Assembly: GCA_028571685.1 (NCBI GenBank)
Contig: CM053154.1
Coordinates: 13,672,001-13,736,000, forward strand
Length of the DNA stretch: 64,000 nt
Source of the DNA: Heterohyrax brucei
Taxonomy: Eukaryota; Chordata; Mammalia; Hyracoidea; Procaviidae
Reading direction: 5' to 3'
Shown here: piece by piece, positions 53,095-63,861 of the stretch
Numbering within the stretch: position 1 is the stretch's first letter
How the letters are laid out: each line of letters starts with the position of its first letter
Made by a program: the position numbers and the translations under genes
Notes under the pieces: generated by a model
Seen by the model: the letters and a program-made list of their open reading frames with translations, nothing else
What the model was told of the DNA's origin: nothing
Databases searched by the model: none

Positions 53095-53590
53095 AAAGCT
53101 AACAGACATATACCCTATGACTCAGCAGTGTAATCCTGGATACGCCCAACAGAAGGAAGTGCTTATGTCCACCACAAGATGTGTAGAGAAATGTCCACAG
53201 GGTAAGAGTTCAACTCTGGAAACAACTCAAACGCCTAATGATTAGAATAAACTATGGGAGAGTCATACAGTGGAGTACTACATAGCAGTGAAAAATACTG
53301 CATGCAGCAGGATGAAAATGAAATGTCTCACAGAGACAATGCTGAACAAAAGTAGGCACACACTAAAAAGTACATATTGTATGATGCCACTTCTATAGAG
53401 TTCAAGAACATGTCACACTAACATGGTGACAGAAGTCAAAACAGTGGGTGCTGTTGGAAGGGGTATGCTGGGACTCTTCTCCATTTTGATCTATGTGTGG
53501 TTACACATACATACAGACACATAAACATGTATCACCTAAGATTTGTGCACTTTGCTGCATGTTATACTTCTAAACAAATAAGCAAAATCT
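53095..53590 (+). mobile_element. L1M 3'-UTR fragment
   Basis: 'accctatgactcagcagtgt', 'gtgcttatgtccaccacaag', 'gtggagtactacatagcagt', 'tatgatgccacttctataga' and 'aagatttgtgcactttgctg' are classic old-L1 3' phrases. It is a separate element from the L1 at 51290, since regions repeat. Confidence 0.72.
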
Positions 53591-55734
53591 ATTCAAGGGA
53601 CAAGAACTGTTGGGAGTTGATGTTGGCTCCTGCCAGTTGACCCAAGGTCTCTAGGTTGTCTCTTGCAGAACCTCCCCTCCTGTAGTTCTGAGTCAGCTCT
53701 GACCCAGTGGATGGTCCTGATCGATCAGGAAGGTATGGAGTTGGTCACACAGCTAGGGATCCAACAACTAGGACGCCTGCAGCTCATTTTTTGTCACCTT
53801 GGTTCCTGTGACTCCTTCAACTCTTTTCTTGTGAGCAGATTCCAGTGGACCTGGAGCTTGGCCTGAAACCCAGACTCCTTTCTGGGGACATTGATGCCAT
53901 GCCTTTGTTTTGCCAGCACCTTTTGCACAGGTGCCTGGACCCCAATTCACACACTTCCAAGTCATGGGACATCAGATGGACCCACGTTCTATAACCATGC
54001 CAGTGTGACCTGCCTGCGAGACCCTATAGCCTGGAGCCTCTTGCTGACTACCCCTGCTTGAATGGGCCCTCTCTACCTGCACTTACTGACAAGCCCTTAT
54101 GATCCCATATATTGGACTTTTGGGGTCCTGAGAGGCAGCCCTACAGGTGGCTCAGGTCACCAATCTACTGGCCTCAGCCCCTTCAAGTTAGTGAGGTCTT
54201 AGCCAAGCAGCACTCCCCTGCCTACTCTCCACCTGTGCCCAGAGTTGGGACAATCAACCCGACTACATATTTCTGATATGTCCATATCAGACAGAATACT
54301 AAGGAAAACATAGATGATTTTTTTAAACACCGTAAGACCTAGAGCATACAAAGAAATGTATGTTAGAACTTTCTTTTGAGCTCTTTCTTGTGACACTTCT
54401 TTGGAGAGAAAAAGCTATCTTGCAACTGCCTTAACCATTAGTATTGGGAGGCTTAGGAGGGAAAGGAGAAAGGAGAGAAGATAAAGGGATGATGCCCATG
54501 AGACAGTCAACCTGGAAGGGCCACCAAGACGTGAATTATTTCTGGCAAGTTCCATCTGTTTCCATAATTTCATCATTCATGAGACATAAAGACTGTGAGA
54601 GAGCAAAGTAAACAAGCCACTTACGAGATGGATGGAGCACACAAAGAGAAACTCAGCCTCAAAGTACAGCAAAAGAGCAGAGTATTACAGGCAGAAAAAT
54701 TACATCTGGATTATTCTGCTTAAATAGAAGAAACACGAATCACACCAAGCGCTTGTAGCAATGTGCATCAGGGTGATAATGAACAGACCAGCCCAGACTG
54801 CCTTCTCCCTTCTTTGCTGAGCAAAATCCTTTGCCTTCTGTGTGATCTGTGTAAGGCCTGGGAGCCCAGACATGGTCCTCATTCCACCTGTCCAGTTCTG
54901 CCCAGTCCGCTGTGGGCTCAAACCTCTCTGCCCTCTCTAAGTAAGTAGTTCTTGGTGATCCACTTCCCTCCTAATGTCATTGGTGATCTTTGAATACACC
55001 TTTGTTTCATCATCCCTCTGAGATTCAAGTCTCTTTAAAGTCGTTGGGTCTGTCTTTTTCATTCTCCAGTGCCTTGGACTGCAATCCTTAGGTATAGCAG
55101 ATACTCAGTTGACGTCTATTGGCTAATTAATTTCAAACGCTTGTGATGAGATTTTTCTCTGCAATTTGGGCAGTCAGGAGACATTCTTTACGTACTCTAC
55201 TTTGGATGGCAGACAGTTAATTACCACTGAGCCACCCCAAATAGGATCCTGCTCGGGCAAACACGTACATTGATAGCAGCTGTTTCTCTTAAGATACTTT
55301 CAACAGGCTAACAAACACAACGCAGCAGCTTCACACATTGTCAATAGTAAACAACACCTGTCTGATTTCTCCAGATGAAGATATCTGAGAGACACTGAGC
55401 CACGACAAAGGATGCTCACAGTGTACCCAACAAGGACATCGCAAGATCTGTGTAATGTCTCTTTTGCCATCAACTCTTCTTTGCAAATATATGCTTTTCC
55501 TTTGGATGATAAAAGAGAAAGAAAGAACTGTAGACATTTCATATTAGATCTGGGTTTCCAACTTGTTGTAAATCAGGATTAGAAACATTTCCTCCTGGGT
55601 TCCAGTGTTGAGGTGACGTCCTTCACTCCTTTTCTTCTTGGTCAATTAGAGTGACCAGGAGGAAAAAGCCCCCAGTGTCTGGTAAGTTCTAGATATGAGT
55701 CACATATGGCGCTAGGCATCCCTCATGTGTGAGG
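53591..55734. other. 2.1 kb without recognised gene or repeat
   Basis: Frames up to 88 codons lack domains. A faint old-repeat phrase near 55085-55130 ('ggtatagcagatactcagtt') is not delimited. This is one of the longest repeat-poor stretches in the second half. Confidence 0.42.
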
Positions 55735-55930
55735 GAGTGGGAACACAAACTCTGAAGCCAGTCTGCCTGGGTTCAAATCCCTGCTCTGCCACTTACCAAT
55801 TATCTGAACTAGCAGCAAATTCCTTCATCTTTCTGTGCCTCTGTTTACTCATCTGTAAAATGAAGCTAACAGAACTAACATCACAGGGTTGTCATGAGGA
55901 TTAAACTTATGATATCTAGAATGTGTATGT
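55735..55930 (+). mobile_element. MIR, well preserved
   Basis: 'aactctgaagccagtctgcc', 'tgggttcaaatccctgctct', 'gccacttaccaattatctga', 'ctgtttactcatctgtaaaa' and 'acagggttgtcatgaggatt', nearly complete including the conserved core. Confidence 0.88.
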
Positions 55931-55937
55931 GTAAATC

Positions 55938-55958
55938 TGTCGATGTATCTATCTATCT
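55938..55958. repeat. Short (ATCT)n tract
   Basis: 'gtatctatctatctag' between a MIR end and a SINE head. Confidence 0.75.
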
Positions 55959-56114
55959 AGCCTTGGTGGTGCAGTGGTTAAGAGCTATGGCTGCTAACCA
56001 AAAACTCAGCAGTTCAAATCAACCAGAGCTGTTTCCTGGAAACTCTATGAGACAGTGCTACTCTGTACTATAGGGTTGCTATGAGTCAGAATTGACTTGA
56101 AGGCCATGTGTTTT
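55959..56114 (+). mobile_element. AfroSINE type A
   Basis: 'gccttggtggtgcagtggtt', 'ggctgctaaccaaaaactca', 'gtttcctggaaactctatga', 'agggttgctatgagtcagaa' and 'ttgacttgaaggccatgtg'. Confidence 0.93.
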
Positions 56115-56117
56115 TCT

Positions 56118-56590
56118 TATTGTTTTAGTCTAGTAGTGCTGCTTTGACAGAAGTATCGCAAGTAGATGACTTTAGAAAGGGAAACTTTGTCACAGGCTAA
56201 AATTCCAAATTCAAGGTGTTCGCTTCAGGGGAAGGCTTTCTTTGCTTAATCTAGAGGAAGGTCCTTGTAGCTAATCTTCCCCTGGGCTGGAAGCTTCTGA
56301 GGTGCAGGGACTCGGGACCTTTCCAAAGGAAGTGCTCAGTTTCCGGCACAGCTGCTCGGTGTTGTGAGGTCCCCAAATCTCTCTGCTAGCTTCCGTCCTT
56401 TAGATCTCGAGAGACTGCCTTAAGGCACAAAACAGTCTTACACACCGAGTCCTGCTCCACTAACATGACTGTCGCCCATCCACCCTCATTAACATCCTAG
56501 AGTCAGGACATTACACAATACCAGGAATCAAGATCTAGCTAAATTGCTACACAGATTTTTGGGGGAACACAATTCAATCCATGACAGTTA
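56118..56590 (+). mobile_element. ERVL-type solo LTR
   Basis: 'gtgctgctttgacagaagta', 'gttcgcttcaggggaaggct', 'ggaagcttctgaggtgcagg', 'gactgccttaaggcacaaaa', 'ccctcattaacatcctagag' and terminal 'aacacaattcaatccatgac'. Close to the copy at 6931. Confidence 0.82.
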
Positions 56591-56610
56591 CATGTAATTT
56601 TTTTTTTTTT

Positions 56611-56795
56611 ATGTCAAATAGATTCTCATTGATAGAGACCTTGTGTGTGTCGTGTGTTCCATAGGGTTTTCGATGGCTGATTGTTTTGGAAGTGGATGTC
56701 AAGTCTTTCTTCCAAGGTGCCTCTCTCTGGGTGACTCAGATGGTCAACCTTTCAGTTAGCAGCTGAGTGTGTTAACTGCACCACTCAGGGACTCC
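56611..56795 (-). mobile_element. AfroSINE type C
   Basis: 'tgtcgtgtgttccatagggt', 'tttcgatggctgattgtttt', 'caagtctttcttccaaggtg', 'tcaacctttcagttagcagc' and 'ctgcaccactcagggactcc'. It is preceded by a T-run. Confidence 0.85.
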
Positions 56796-56814
56796 CTGTG
56801 ATGTATTGTTTAAT

Positions 56815-56905
56815 GCAGTCGAATCTGTCTGAGCTCACAGTGAGCCTACTTGACACAGTGGAACCACCCTACAGAGAGTTTCCTAGGCTGAAGTCTTTCA
56901 TCTTA
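56815..56905 (-). mobile_element. AfroSINE 3' fragment
   Basis: 'gcagtcgaatctgtctgagc', 'tcacagtgagcctacttgac' and 'agagtttcctaggctgaagt'. Truncated. Confidence 0.65.
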
Positions 56906-57699
56906 TATTAATGACTGACACAGGTAAGCTCTCTTCAAGTGTTGGAGATAAAAATAAGATGTTTTGCCATAGGTAATCAGAAAAGTCTTTCTACTTAAAA
57001 GAGTTAAAAAAAAAAACAGCGAATTCATTCGTGCTCCGTCTTTAGGTTTACGGCTTTTGCCACCAAGTAATCTGCTCTAACTCTTGGAAGCAAGTGTTTG
57101 TGCAGCCCAGCAGTCTGAACTTTATTTGTTTTGAATAAATAAATAGAATTACATTGATTCTCAAGTCTTCTGCGAAATGTTCTCCCAATGTCAAGAGCAA
57201 AATGATACGCCACCATCTTTTCTATAACATGGCTGACTGAGTTTCACTCTTGGCAAAGGAGAAGCTTAGTAGAAGGGGGGAAATGTCTTAAAATAGTAAT
57301 TATGTACTGCTGAGTTTCATAATTTTTTTAAATTGTCTGAGAGGTGCTAATAACAAGAACCTATAATGACCCAAGGGAAATAATGGCAGATTTCACTACT
57401 TAAAATAAGTACAGTAACACTTTTGTTATCTTGTAGGCACTAGGAATGGCCAATCTGAAGGGTGTATGTCTTCCAAAGAACTAAATCTCGGTTCTGGAAG
57501 GACAAAAATGTTTACTGTTGTAACTTTTTTTTTTGATAGAAATATATAATCACTTTCTATTATTCAAACCATTCTAGAGTATACAAAAGAGCATTGAACA
57601 TAATGTTACCTTTTTTTGGTATGTAAAATGGTCATTAATATTAGTGATTGTTAATAATAGTAAATTAAAAAAATTTAAAAAGTTAAAGAAAAACAAGCC
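56906..57699. other. No recognised feature
   Basis: About 790 bp, AT-rich after 57290. A T-run lies at 57527-57535. No family is assigned. Confidence 0.4.
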
Positions 57700-57901
57700 A
57701 GTGAACTTCAAATCAACCCCAACGCATTGTGGCCCTCATGTGTGCCAGAGTAGAACCGTGTGCCATCGGAGTTTTCACTGACCAATTTTTCAGGAGTGGA
57801 CCACCAGGTCTTTCTTCTGAGGTGCTCCTGGGCAGACGAGCATCTCCAACCTTCTGGCTAGTAGCCGAGGGCTTTCACAGTGTATACCGTCCAGGGGCTC
57901 C
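57700..57901 (-). mobile_element. AfroSINE type C
   Basis: 'ttcaaatcaaccccaacgca', 'ctcatgtgtgccagagtaga', 'accaggtctttcttctgagg', 'tccaaccttctggctagtag' and 'taccgtccaggggctcc'. Confidence 0.82.
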
Positions 57902-58215
57902 ACTTTAGTAAATAGCATTACGGTAGCATGTTGAGAGACTTTCAGGACTTTAAGACAGCTTTGTCCCGGCACTGAATGGCCCCACTGTTGATGACTTTTA
58001 AAATCTTGCATTGGAATTTTTTATTTTTATTAGCTCATAGAGCACAGTGGTATTGTTGGGCCTCATTTGTGAGTTACCAGTTATTGAAAATAATTGGTAT
58101 CTAGGGGTTAAGCAAATAGCTGGTTTTTGGGGATAAGCAAAAATGGATTAAGCAGTTGCAGTAAAAATCTGACTGTCACCATCTCCTCAATAACAACAGT
58201 AGGTGTGATTTGTGA
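57902..58215. other. No recognised feature
   Basis: About 310 bp between a SINE and an LTR, unassigned. Confidence 0.4.
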
Positions 58216-58716
58216 CTGTCATGGATTAAATTGTGTCTCCCCCGACCCCCGATATCAGTTAACTTGGCTAGATCATGGTTGTCGGCCACTCCGTCCTCTG
58301 ATGTGATTTCCACATGTCTTGTAAATTCTGTCCCTATGGTATCATAAGATGGGTTAGCAGCAATTACACTGATGAAGTCTATAAGTTAAGTAGTGCCTTG
58401 GGTCCATCTCTTTTGAGATATGAAAGAGACAACTGAGCAGAGAGACATGGGGATATCACATCACCAAGGACACAGTGCTGGGAACAGAGCACATCCTTCA
58501 GAACTGAGGTTTCTGTGCTGTGATGCTTCAAGCCAAAGGGAAGACTGACGAGAAGGACCTTCCTCTATAGTTGACAAAGAGAGAAAGCCTTCCTCTGGAT
58601 TCATTCCCCTAAAATTGGACTTCCAGCCTTCTGGACTATGAGAGAATAAACTTCTCCTTGTTGAAGCCATCCACCTGTGGCGTTTCTGTTAGAACAATGC
58701 TAGGCGACTAAGACAG
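58216..58716 (+). mobile_element. MaLR-type (MLT1/MST-like) solo LTR
   Basis: 'tgtcatggattaaattgtgt', 'ctcccccgacccccgatatc', 'atgatttccacatgtct'-like text, 'cttttgagatatgaaagaga', 'ttggacttccagccttctgg', 'gagagaataaacttctcctt' and terminal 'gctaggcgactaagacag'. It keeps a polyadenylation-type 'aataaa' in the expected place. Confidence 0.75.
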
Positions 58717-59138
58717 TGGCTAGAGAGAAACAGGAGGACCATGAGGAGGAGCAGGGGAGAGAAAGACAAAGAGCATCATAACTTTTCTTTCCCATCTGTG
58801 TTAGTCTCCTAGAGCGACTGTAACAAAGTGCCACAAAGTGGTGGCTTTCAAGAATGTACATGTAGTGTCTTACAGCTCTAGAAGAGGGCAGTCCAAACCG
58901 ATTGAGTCGGCTGAGTTATGCTCCTTCCAGACTCTGGGGGAAGATGCCTTCTCCTCTTTCTTAGCTTCTAGTAGCTCAAGCATCCTTCGTTTGCAACTAT
59001 CATGTAACACCATTGTTACGTGGCTATTCCCCCTCTGTGTGTGTTCTCCTCTCCTCCATACATCCCCACTCTGGTTGGGTTAGGACGGTACTCCAGTGTT
59101 ACCTGATAACATTTTCAAAGACCTTATTGACAAACAAA

Positions 59139-59304
59139 GGAGCCCCCGCAGTGCAAGCGTTAAGGACTTGGCTGCTAACTGAAAGGTCAAGGGTTAGACC
59201 CCATCAGGTGCTCCATGGGAGAAAAGTCCTGGTGATCTGCTCCTTTAAAGATTACAGCCTAGGAAACCCTATAGGGGAGTTTTACGCTGTCCTACAGGGT
59301 TGCT
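59139..59304 (+). mobile_element. AfroSINE type B, first of a stacked pair
   Basis: 'aggagcccccgcagtgcaag', 'ggctgctaactgaaaggtca', 'cctggtgatctgctccttta', 'cctaggaaaccctatagggg' and 'cctacagggttgct'. Its tail is cut where the next SINE begins. Confidence 0.87.
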
Positions 59305-59487
59305 AGAAATCCTAGTGGTGCAATAGTTAAGAACTATGGCTGCTAACTAAAAGGTCAGTAGTTAGAATTCACCAAGCACTCCTTAGAAACTCTATAGGGC
59401 AGTTCCACTCAGTCCTATAGGGTTGCTATGAGTAGGAATTGACTCCATGGGTCACTATAAATTGGAATCAACTAGACAGCAACTTAA
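59305..59487 (+). mobile_element. AfroSINE type A, second of a stacked pair
   Basis: 'agaaatcctagtggtgcaat', 'ggctgctaactaaaaggtca', 'ctccttagaaactctatagg', 'ctatgagtaggaattgactc', then an extra 'ggtcactataaattggaatc' which is probably the displaced tail of the first copy. Confidence 0.87.
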
Positions 59488-59496
59488 AAAAAAATA

Positions 59497-59545
59497 GGGT
59501 CACTATGGATTGAAATCAACTCCATGGCATACAATGCCAAACCAG
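59497..59545 (+). mobile_element. Extra AfroSINE tail
   Basis: 'agggtcactatggattgaaa' and 'tcaactccatggcatacaat', after an A-run. A third tail in series. Confidence 0.75.
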
Positions 59546-59611
59546 GTTGCATTCCCAGATATGGATGTTAGGACTTCAACATATCTTTTGGGGGGACACA
59601 ACAGTTCTACT

Positions 59612-60115
59612 TTGTCTTAGTCACGAAGTGTTGCTGTAACAGAAATACTTCAAGTGGATGGTTTTAACAAAGATGAATTTATTCTCACAGTCCACCCATA
59701 CTTAGGGTGCCAGCTCCAGCAGAAGGCTTTCTTTCTCTTTAGGTTCTCGGGAAGGGTCATTACCATTAGTCTCCCCTGGCTGAGTAGCTTTTTAGTACCA
59801 GGACCCCAAGTCCAAAGGATGCACTATAGTCCTGACTCCTGTTTCTCAGTGGCATAAAGTCCTCTGTTCCTATGTTCAAATTTCTGTTTTATATCTCAAA
59901 AGAGAATGATTTAAGACTTAAGTTACAACCTCATCTTGTCAATTCAGTCCTGCCTCGTTAACATAACTGCCACTAATGCCATCTCATTAATATCATAGAG
60001 GTGGGATTTACAACCCATAGGAAAGTCCTATCAGGTGACAAAGTGGTAGAAAATCACACCACACTGGGCATCACGGACTAGCCAAGTTGACACACGTATT
60101 TCTTGGGGATACTTT
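59612..60115 (+). mobile_element. ERVL-type solo LTR
   Basis: 'tagtcacgaagtgttgctgt', 'aacagaaatacttcaagtgg', 'ttaacaaagatgaatttatt', 'accaggaccccaagtccaaa' and 'tcattaatatcatagaggtg'. Full-length type, no internal region. Confidence 0.8.
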
Positions 60116-60121
60116 GTTCTT

Positions 60122-60164
60122 TAGGGTCACTATGAGTTGGAACTGGCACTGGGTTTGGTTTCTG
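60122..60164 (+). mobile_element. AfroSINE 3' tail
   Basis: 'tagggtcactatgagttgga' then 'actggcactgggtttggttt'. No head. Confidence 0.75.
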
Positions 60165-61106
60165 CTTTGATCAATCCGTAAGATCACTAGGGAGTGGGAG
60201 AAAACAAGAACTGAGTCAGACCAAGAGTGGGGGTGACTCAGGCAACACGGAACATTCTGGCAGCCACAGCCAGAGGTGGGGTCTAGTGATCTATTCTGGC
60301 CCTGGGTGGTGCCTACCTGACCAGACCCTACAGATTAGGAAAAGTGAAATTGCCTCCATTGGGAGGGACATACAAGTTACCATAAACGTGTCAAATGTTA
60401 TTTTTTAACCAAAACCGGGACAAGTCAAGACCAGCCAACTCATACCAGCGTTTCATCCAAGACTTAATGATGCTGCTGAAGTTTTCAGCCTAGTTAGCTG
60501 GGCCGGCGGGGTGAGGTTGGAAGGTTGGCCATGCTTTCCTTCTCATCTCGAAGCACCTGCCTCTAGCTGACCCAGGCCTTGGAAATGACACTGCCAGTTC
60601 AGGGGCATACAGTCACGACAGGTGCCTGTAAGGGTGTCTGGCTTTGAACTACAACGGCAAACAATTCTGGGAGAAATACAGCAGAGTTGACTCTCAGGAA
60701 GGTATTCTGTTCTGACCTTGGATGGAATCTAACTCCCCAAGGCCCTCTCGGAGTGTTAATCTCTCAGCAGGAGACAGAACCCTGAGACGGCATCAGCCTA
60801 AGCCCTGCCCACAACATCCGACTCCCAGCTCCTGAAAGGAGGAAGCAGGTATTTTGATAGCAGATTTTGCAAACTCTATTCCAGGCATCTGCTTCAAGTG
60901 ACTTTATCAGAGACCTAGGACAAAGAAACTTTGCAGGGTATTGAAATCCAATTAACCGTTATGGTAATGCTAATTGTTAACTTGTGCCCCCTGTTACGGG
61001 GTCCCAGCGCTGCACTGAGCAGCGCAAGCGCCTTAATTCACTGAGGTCTCCTGCAACTCCGCGGTAAAGTGTGTGCTTGATCCCGTCCTAGCAGAGGAAC
61101 CAGGGA
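60165..61106. other. No recognised gene or repeat
   Basis: About 940 bp of moderate GC. No family or coding signal is recognised. Confidence 0.4.
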
Positions 61107-61232
61107 GCCTGAGACAGATGTGGCAGTCTGCTTCCGTAAAGATTACAGCCAAGGAAACCTTATGGAGTAGTTTTACTCTGTCCCGTAGGGTCGCTATGAG
61201 TCGCAATCACTGGATGACAGGGAGTTGTTTTT
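61107..61232 (+). mobile_element. AfroSINE type B, head missing
   Basis: 'agcctgagacagatgtggca', 'gtctgcttccgtaaagatta', 'cagccaaggaaaccttatgg', 'cccgtagggtcgctatgagt' and 'cgcaatcactggatgacagg', then a T-run. Confidence 0.87.
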
Positions 61233-61248
61233 TTTTTTCTTATTTGGT

Positions 61249-61320
61249 AGGGTCAACAAGAGTCTGAGTCCACTTGAGAGTCTGAGTCCACTTGAGGTCA
61301 ATGGGTTTAGTTATTTTTGG
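61249..61320 (+). repeat. SINE tail fragment with an 18-bp tandem duplication
   Basis: The unit 'gagtctgagtccacttga' occurs twice without change (61260-61277 and 61278-61295), then 'ggtcaatgggtttagtt'. This looks like a SINE tail whose 'gagtc...actc' part was duplicated. Confidence 0.82.
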
Positions 61321-61597
61321 TTTATACCGCGGAGTTAGACTAATTCTTCACCATGCCCATCAGATGGGGATTTATGTTTCTTAGTTCAGCTGGTCCAAAA
61401 CAGAGGTGAAAAGCCAACTGTAAGCTCCAAGTACCTGGAGTGATACACAGAGTGTGTTAATACACTTGACTCCACACATGTGGACGCCTCCTAAGGTGAG
61501 GCCTTGAAGTTGTCGTGATCTGGGCAGGCAGGAGGAGGCGGATGGCTGTATTGCCCTACAAGGTCAGTGATTTTTGTATAATAACCAGGTGTCGGGT

Positions 61598-61905
61598 GAA
61601 AGACGCCAGTCACAAAGGATCACAAACTGTATGATGCCATTTATAAGAAATGTCCACAATCGGCAAGCCCATGGAGACAGGAAGTAGATTAGTCTTGCCA
61701 CGAGCTGGGGAACGTGGGGGAAAAACCGGAAGTGATCGCTAAGAGCTATGGAGTTTATTTTAGGGGTGATGAAAATGTTCTAAAATTGATTGTGCTGATG
61801 GTTGTGCAACTCTGTGAATACACTAAAAGCCATTGACGTGTACACGTTAAATGGGGGAATTGTATGGGACGTGAATTATATCTTAATAAAACTGTTACTA
61901 ATAAT
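61598..61905 (+). mobile_element. L1MB-like 3'-UTR
   Basis: 'ctgtatgatgccatttataa', 'caagcccatggagacaggaa', 'gtagattagtcttgccacga', 'ggtgatgaaaatgttctaaa', 'tgatggttgtgcaactctgt' and 'gaattatatcttaataaaac', a complete run to the poly(A) signal. Confidence 0.88.
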
Positions 61906-62254
61906 AGTAAAAGAAACTTGAAGTGTTGAGTCTGGTCCCCCAGAACGAATGCCTTCAAAAGAGCAGAGGTGGACCAAAGGCCTCCGGCATGTGTGGATTT
62001 ATAAAATTTGCTTATTAGAGGAAGAAGGGGCTGATTAATTAAATTTATATAAATAATTCATGTTGATCATAAAAAATTAACGGCACCCATAATCTTGTCC
62101 CCTAGAAGTACTCATTGTTAATATTTTACGGTTTATCCTTGCACTTTTTTTTTCTGTGCCTTTGTAGGGTGCACGGACAAGTTGGATGCTCTCTCGCCTC
62201 TGTTGTAATCTGTTTTTCTCACTCAGTCAGGCTCTGTTACTGCTGCTGTCCGTG
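61906..62254. other. No recognised feature
   Basis: About 350 bp, AT-rich in the middle. Confidence 0.4.
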
Positions 62255-62398
62255 ACTCCTGGACCATCAGCCTCACCTGGGCTCTTTCAGAAACGCAAAT
62301 GTTACTGCTCACCCTAGACCTGCGGTACCTACCGAATCAGAAACTGTGAGGGGAAGGGCAACAGATCTTGTTTTATCAAGCCCTTCAGGTGATACAAA
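62255..62398 (+). mobile_element. MER5A-like DNA transposon
   Basis: 'tcctggaccatcagcctcac', 'ctgggctctttcagaaacgc', 'taccgaatcagaaactgtga', 'gcaacagatcttgttttatc' and 'aagcccttcaggtgatacaa' in the order of the hAT-Charlie family MER5A. Confidence 0.78.
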
Positions 62399-62493
62399 GA
62401 GGCCTGGTGGTGCAATGGTTAGGTGTTGGCTTCTGAACCCACCCAGTTGCTCCATGGGAGAAAGGCCTGGCAACCTGTCCTATAAAGATTGTG
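62399..62493 (+). mobile_element. AfroSINE head part, joined to an opposite SINE
   Basis: 'gaggcctggtggtgcaatgg', 'gctccatgggagaaaggcct' and 'ggcaacctgtcctataaaga'. It stops where a minus-strand SINE begins. Confidence 0.78.
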
Positions 62494-62642
62494 GTTGTGT
62501 GCCAGGGAGTTGATTCTGTAGGGGAGAGTAGTACCACTGCCCAGTAGACTTTCCCAGGCTCCTAATCTTTATGAGATTCTCTAGGTGTTCTCTCCCGAAT
62601 TGCTGGGTTTGACCCACTTTATGCACCACGCCATCTGGGCTA
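62494..62642 (-). mobile_element. AfroSINE type B, diverged
   Basis: 'gtgtgccagggagttgattc', 'gtagtaccactgcccagtag', 'ctcctaatctttatgagatt' and 'caccacgccatctgggctag'. Confidence 0.75.
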
Positions 62643-62915
62643 GTACTTGTTATAAAAAACATTTTACGATTTTGGAGAAAATTTATGTAGCAAATTAAGT
62701 TCTCATCGAACTATTTCTATACATATTATTCCGCGACATTGGTTACACTTTCCAGAATGTGTCAGAATTCTCATGATTTCTGTTCTGGCTGTTCTGTTTC
62801 TGTCAATCTATCCTCGTCTCCCCCTTCCCCACCCCTCATTTACCTTCTCATCTTTGGTCTAGGGTAAAGGTTGACCTTTAGGTCTCATTGAGATGATTGC
62901 TTAGGAGTGCACAGT
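62643..62915 (-). mobile_element. L1 3'-UTR fragment
   Basis: 'atttatgtagcaaattaagt', 'gacattggttacactttcca', 'gattctgttctggctgtt'-like text and 'aaggttgacctttaggtctc' match, reversed, a second L1 3'-UTR variant I associate with elephant sequence. Confidence 0.72.
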
Positions 62916-62923
62916 ACTCATCC

Positions 62924-63101
62924 CAAACCCAAACCAAACCCATTGCTGTCGAGTCAATTCCAAGTCACAGTGACTCAGAGAGACCCTGTAGGACGGAGTA
63001 GAACTGCCCCACAGAGCTTCCAGGGAGTGCCTGGTGGATTCAAGCTGCCAACCTTTCAGTTAGCAGCCCCGGGCTGTAACTGCCATGCCACCAGGGGTCC
63101 C
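62924..63101 (-). mobile_element. AfroSINE type A
   Basis: 'ccaaaccaaacccattgctg', 'tcgagtcaattccaagtcac', 'cttccagggagtgcctggtg' and 'ccatgccaccaggggtcccc'. A small duplication 'gtgactcagagagaccc' sits in the tail. Confidence 0.92.
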
Positions 63102-63119
63102 CACTGCTCACAGGTGGTG

Positions 63120-63341
63120 GTATTTATTTTACGAACCCGTCTCACTTCTCGGGAGCATTCGGGCTGTATTTCTTCCAGGGCTGATTTGCTTCTTCTTCAG
63201 GCAGTCGGTCCGTGTTGTATCCAGTATTTTTTTCACAAACCACAGTTTGAATGCTTCAATTCTTCATCTTTCATTTTTACTAATCCACTTTTGCACACGT
63301 GTGAGGCAATTCAAAAGACTATGGCTGGGGTCAAACGTAGG
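63120..63341 (-). mobile_element. RTE LINE internal fragment
   Basis: 'gggagcattcgggctgtatt', 'ttcaggcagtcggtccgtgt', 'caaaccacagtttgaatgct' and 'gtgtgaggcaattcaaaaga' are reversed RTE 3'-region phrases. It is interrupted by L1 downstream. Open frames here (up to 158 codons, 62907-63383) run across SINE and RTE and are artefacts. Confidence 0.75.
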
Positions 63342-63855
63342 CTTTTGATATTTCCAAGTTGTCCTCCAAAAGGGCCATTTTAATTTGCATTCTTACCTAG
63401 AATATGTGAGAAGGCTAAGTTATTTTCACATGGATTTGACAATGCTAAAAATTAATGTTTTTATAATACATAATATGATAGGTAAAATGGATATTTCATT
63501 GCATTTTAGCTTATATTTCCTTGATTACTAGTGACTTGAATGTTTGTATGTTGTTATTGGCTGTTTATTTACATGTCTTCATTTGTGAGTATCCGATGTT
63601 CTGCTGGATTGTTCATATATATTTCTTGTAAAGTTTAACACACCTTTAAACAAGACATTAACTCTTTAAATATCATATATGTTAAAAAAGTATTTTCAGG
63701 TTTATTTGCCTTTTAACTATTGTTTATCTTTTCCATTTAAAAGTTTTAAATTTCAATGTAGTAAAATTTTGCTTTGGTGCCATTCTTAGAGAGGCATTTC
63801 CCATCAATTTTTATGTAAATGTTTATAGCTCTTTTTTTACATCAAAAATTTTAGC
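63342..63855 (-). mobile_element. L1M fragment
   Basis: 'ttccaagttgtcctccaaaa', 'cattttaatttgcattctta', 'tatttccttgattactagtg', 'tgctggattgttcatatata' and 'gccattcttagagaggcatt' are ordered reverse-complement phrases of an old L1 ORF2/3' region. Confidence 0.75.
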
Positions 63856-63861
63856 CCATAT

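Larger units (their letters stand above)
58795..59608 (+). mobile_element. MLT2-like LTR interrupted by SINEs
   Basis: The left part (58795-59138): 'tgtgttagtctcctagagcg', 'actgtaacaaagtgccacaa', 'tagtgtcttacagctctaga'. The right part (59546-59608): 'ggatgttaggacttcaacat' and 'tttggggggacacaacag'. The two parts are the start and end of one LTR separated by about 400 bp of SINE sequence. Confidence 0.72.

Noticed and set aside
62907-63383. 158-codon plus-strand frame, the longest complete ORF apart from the RTE region
   Set aside because: It spans a reversed SINE, an RTE fragment and the start of an L1. It is a chimaera of repeats read on the wrong strand.
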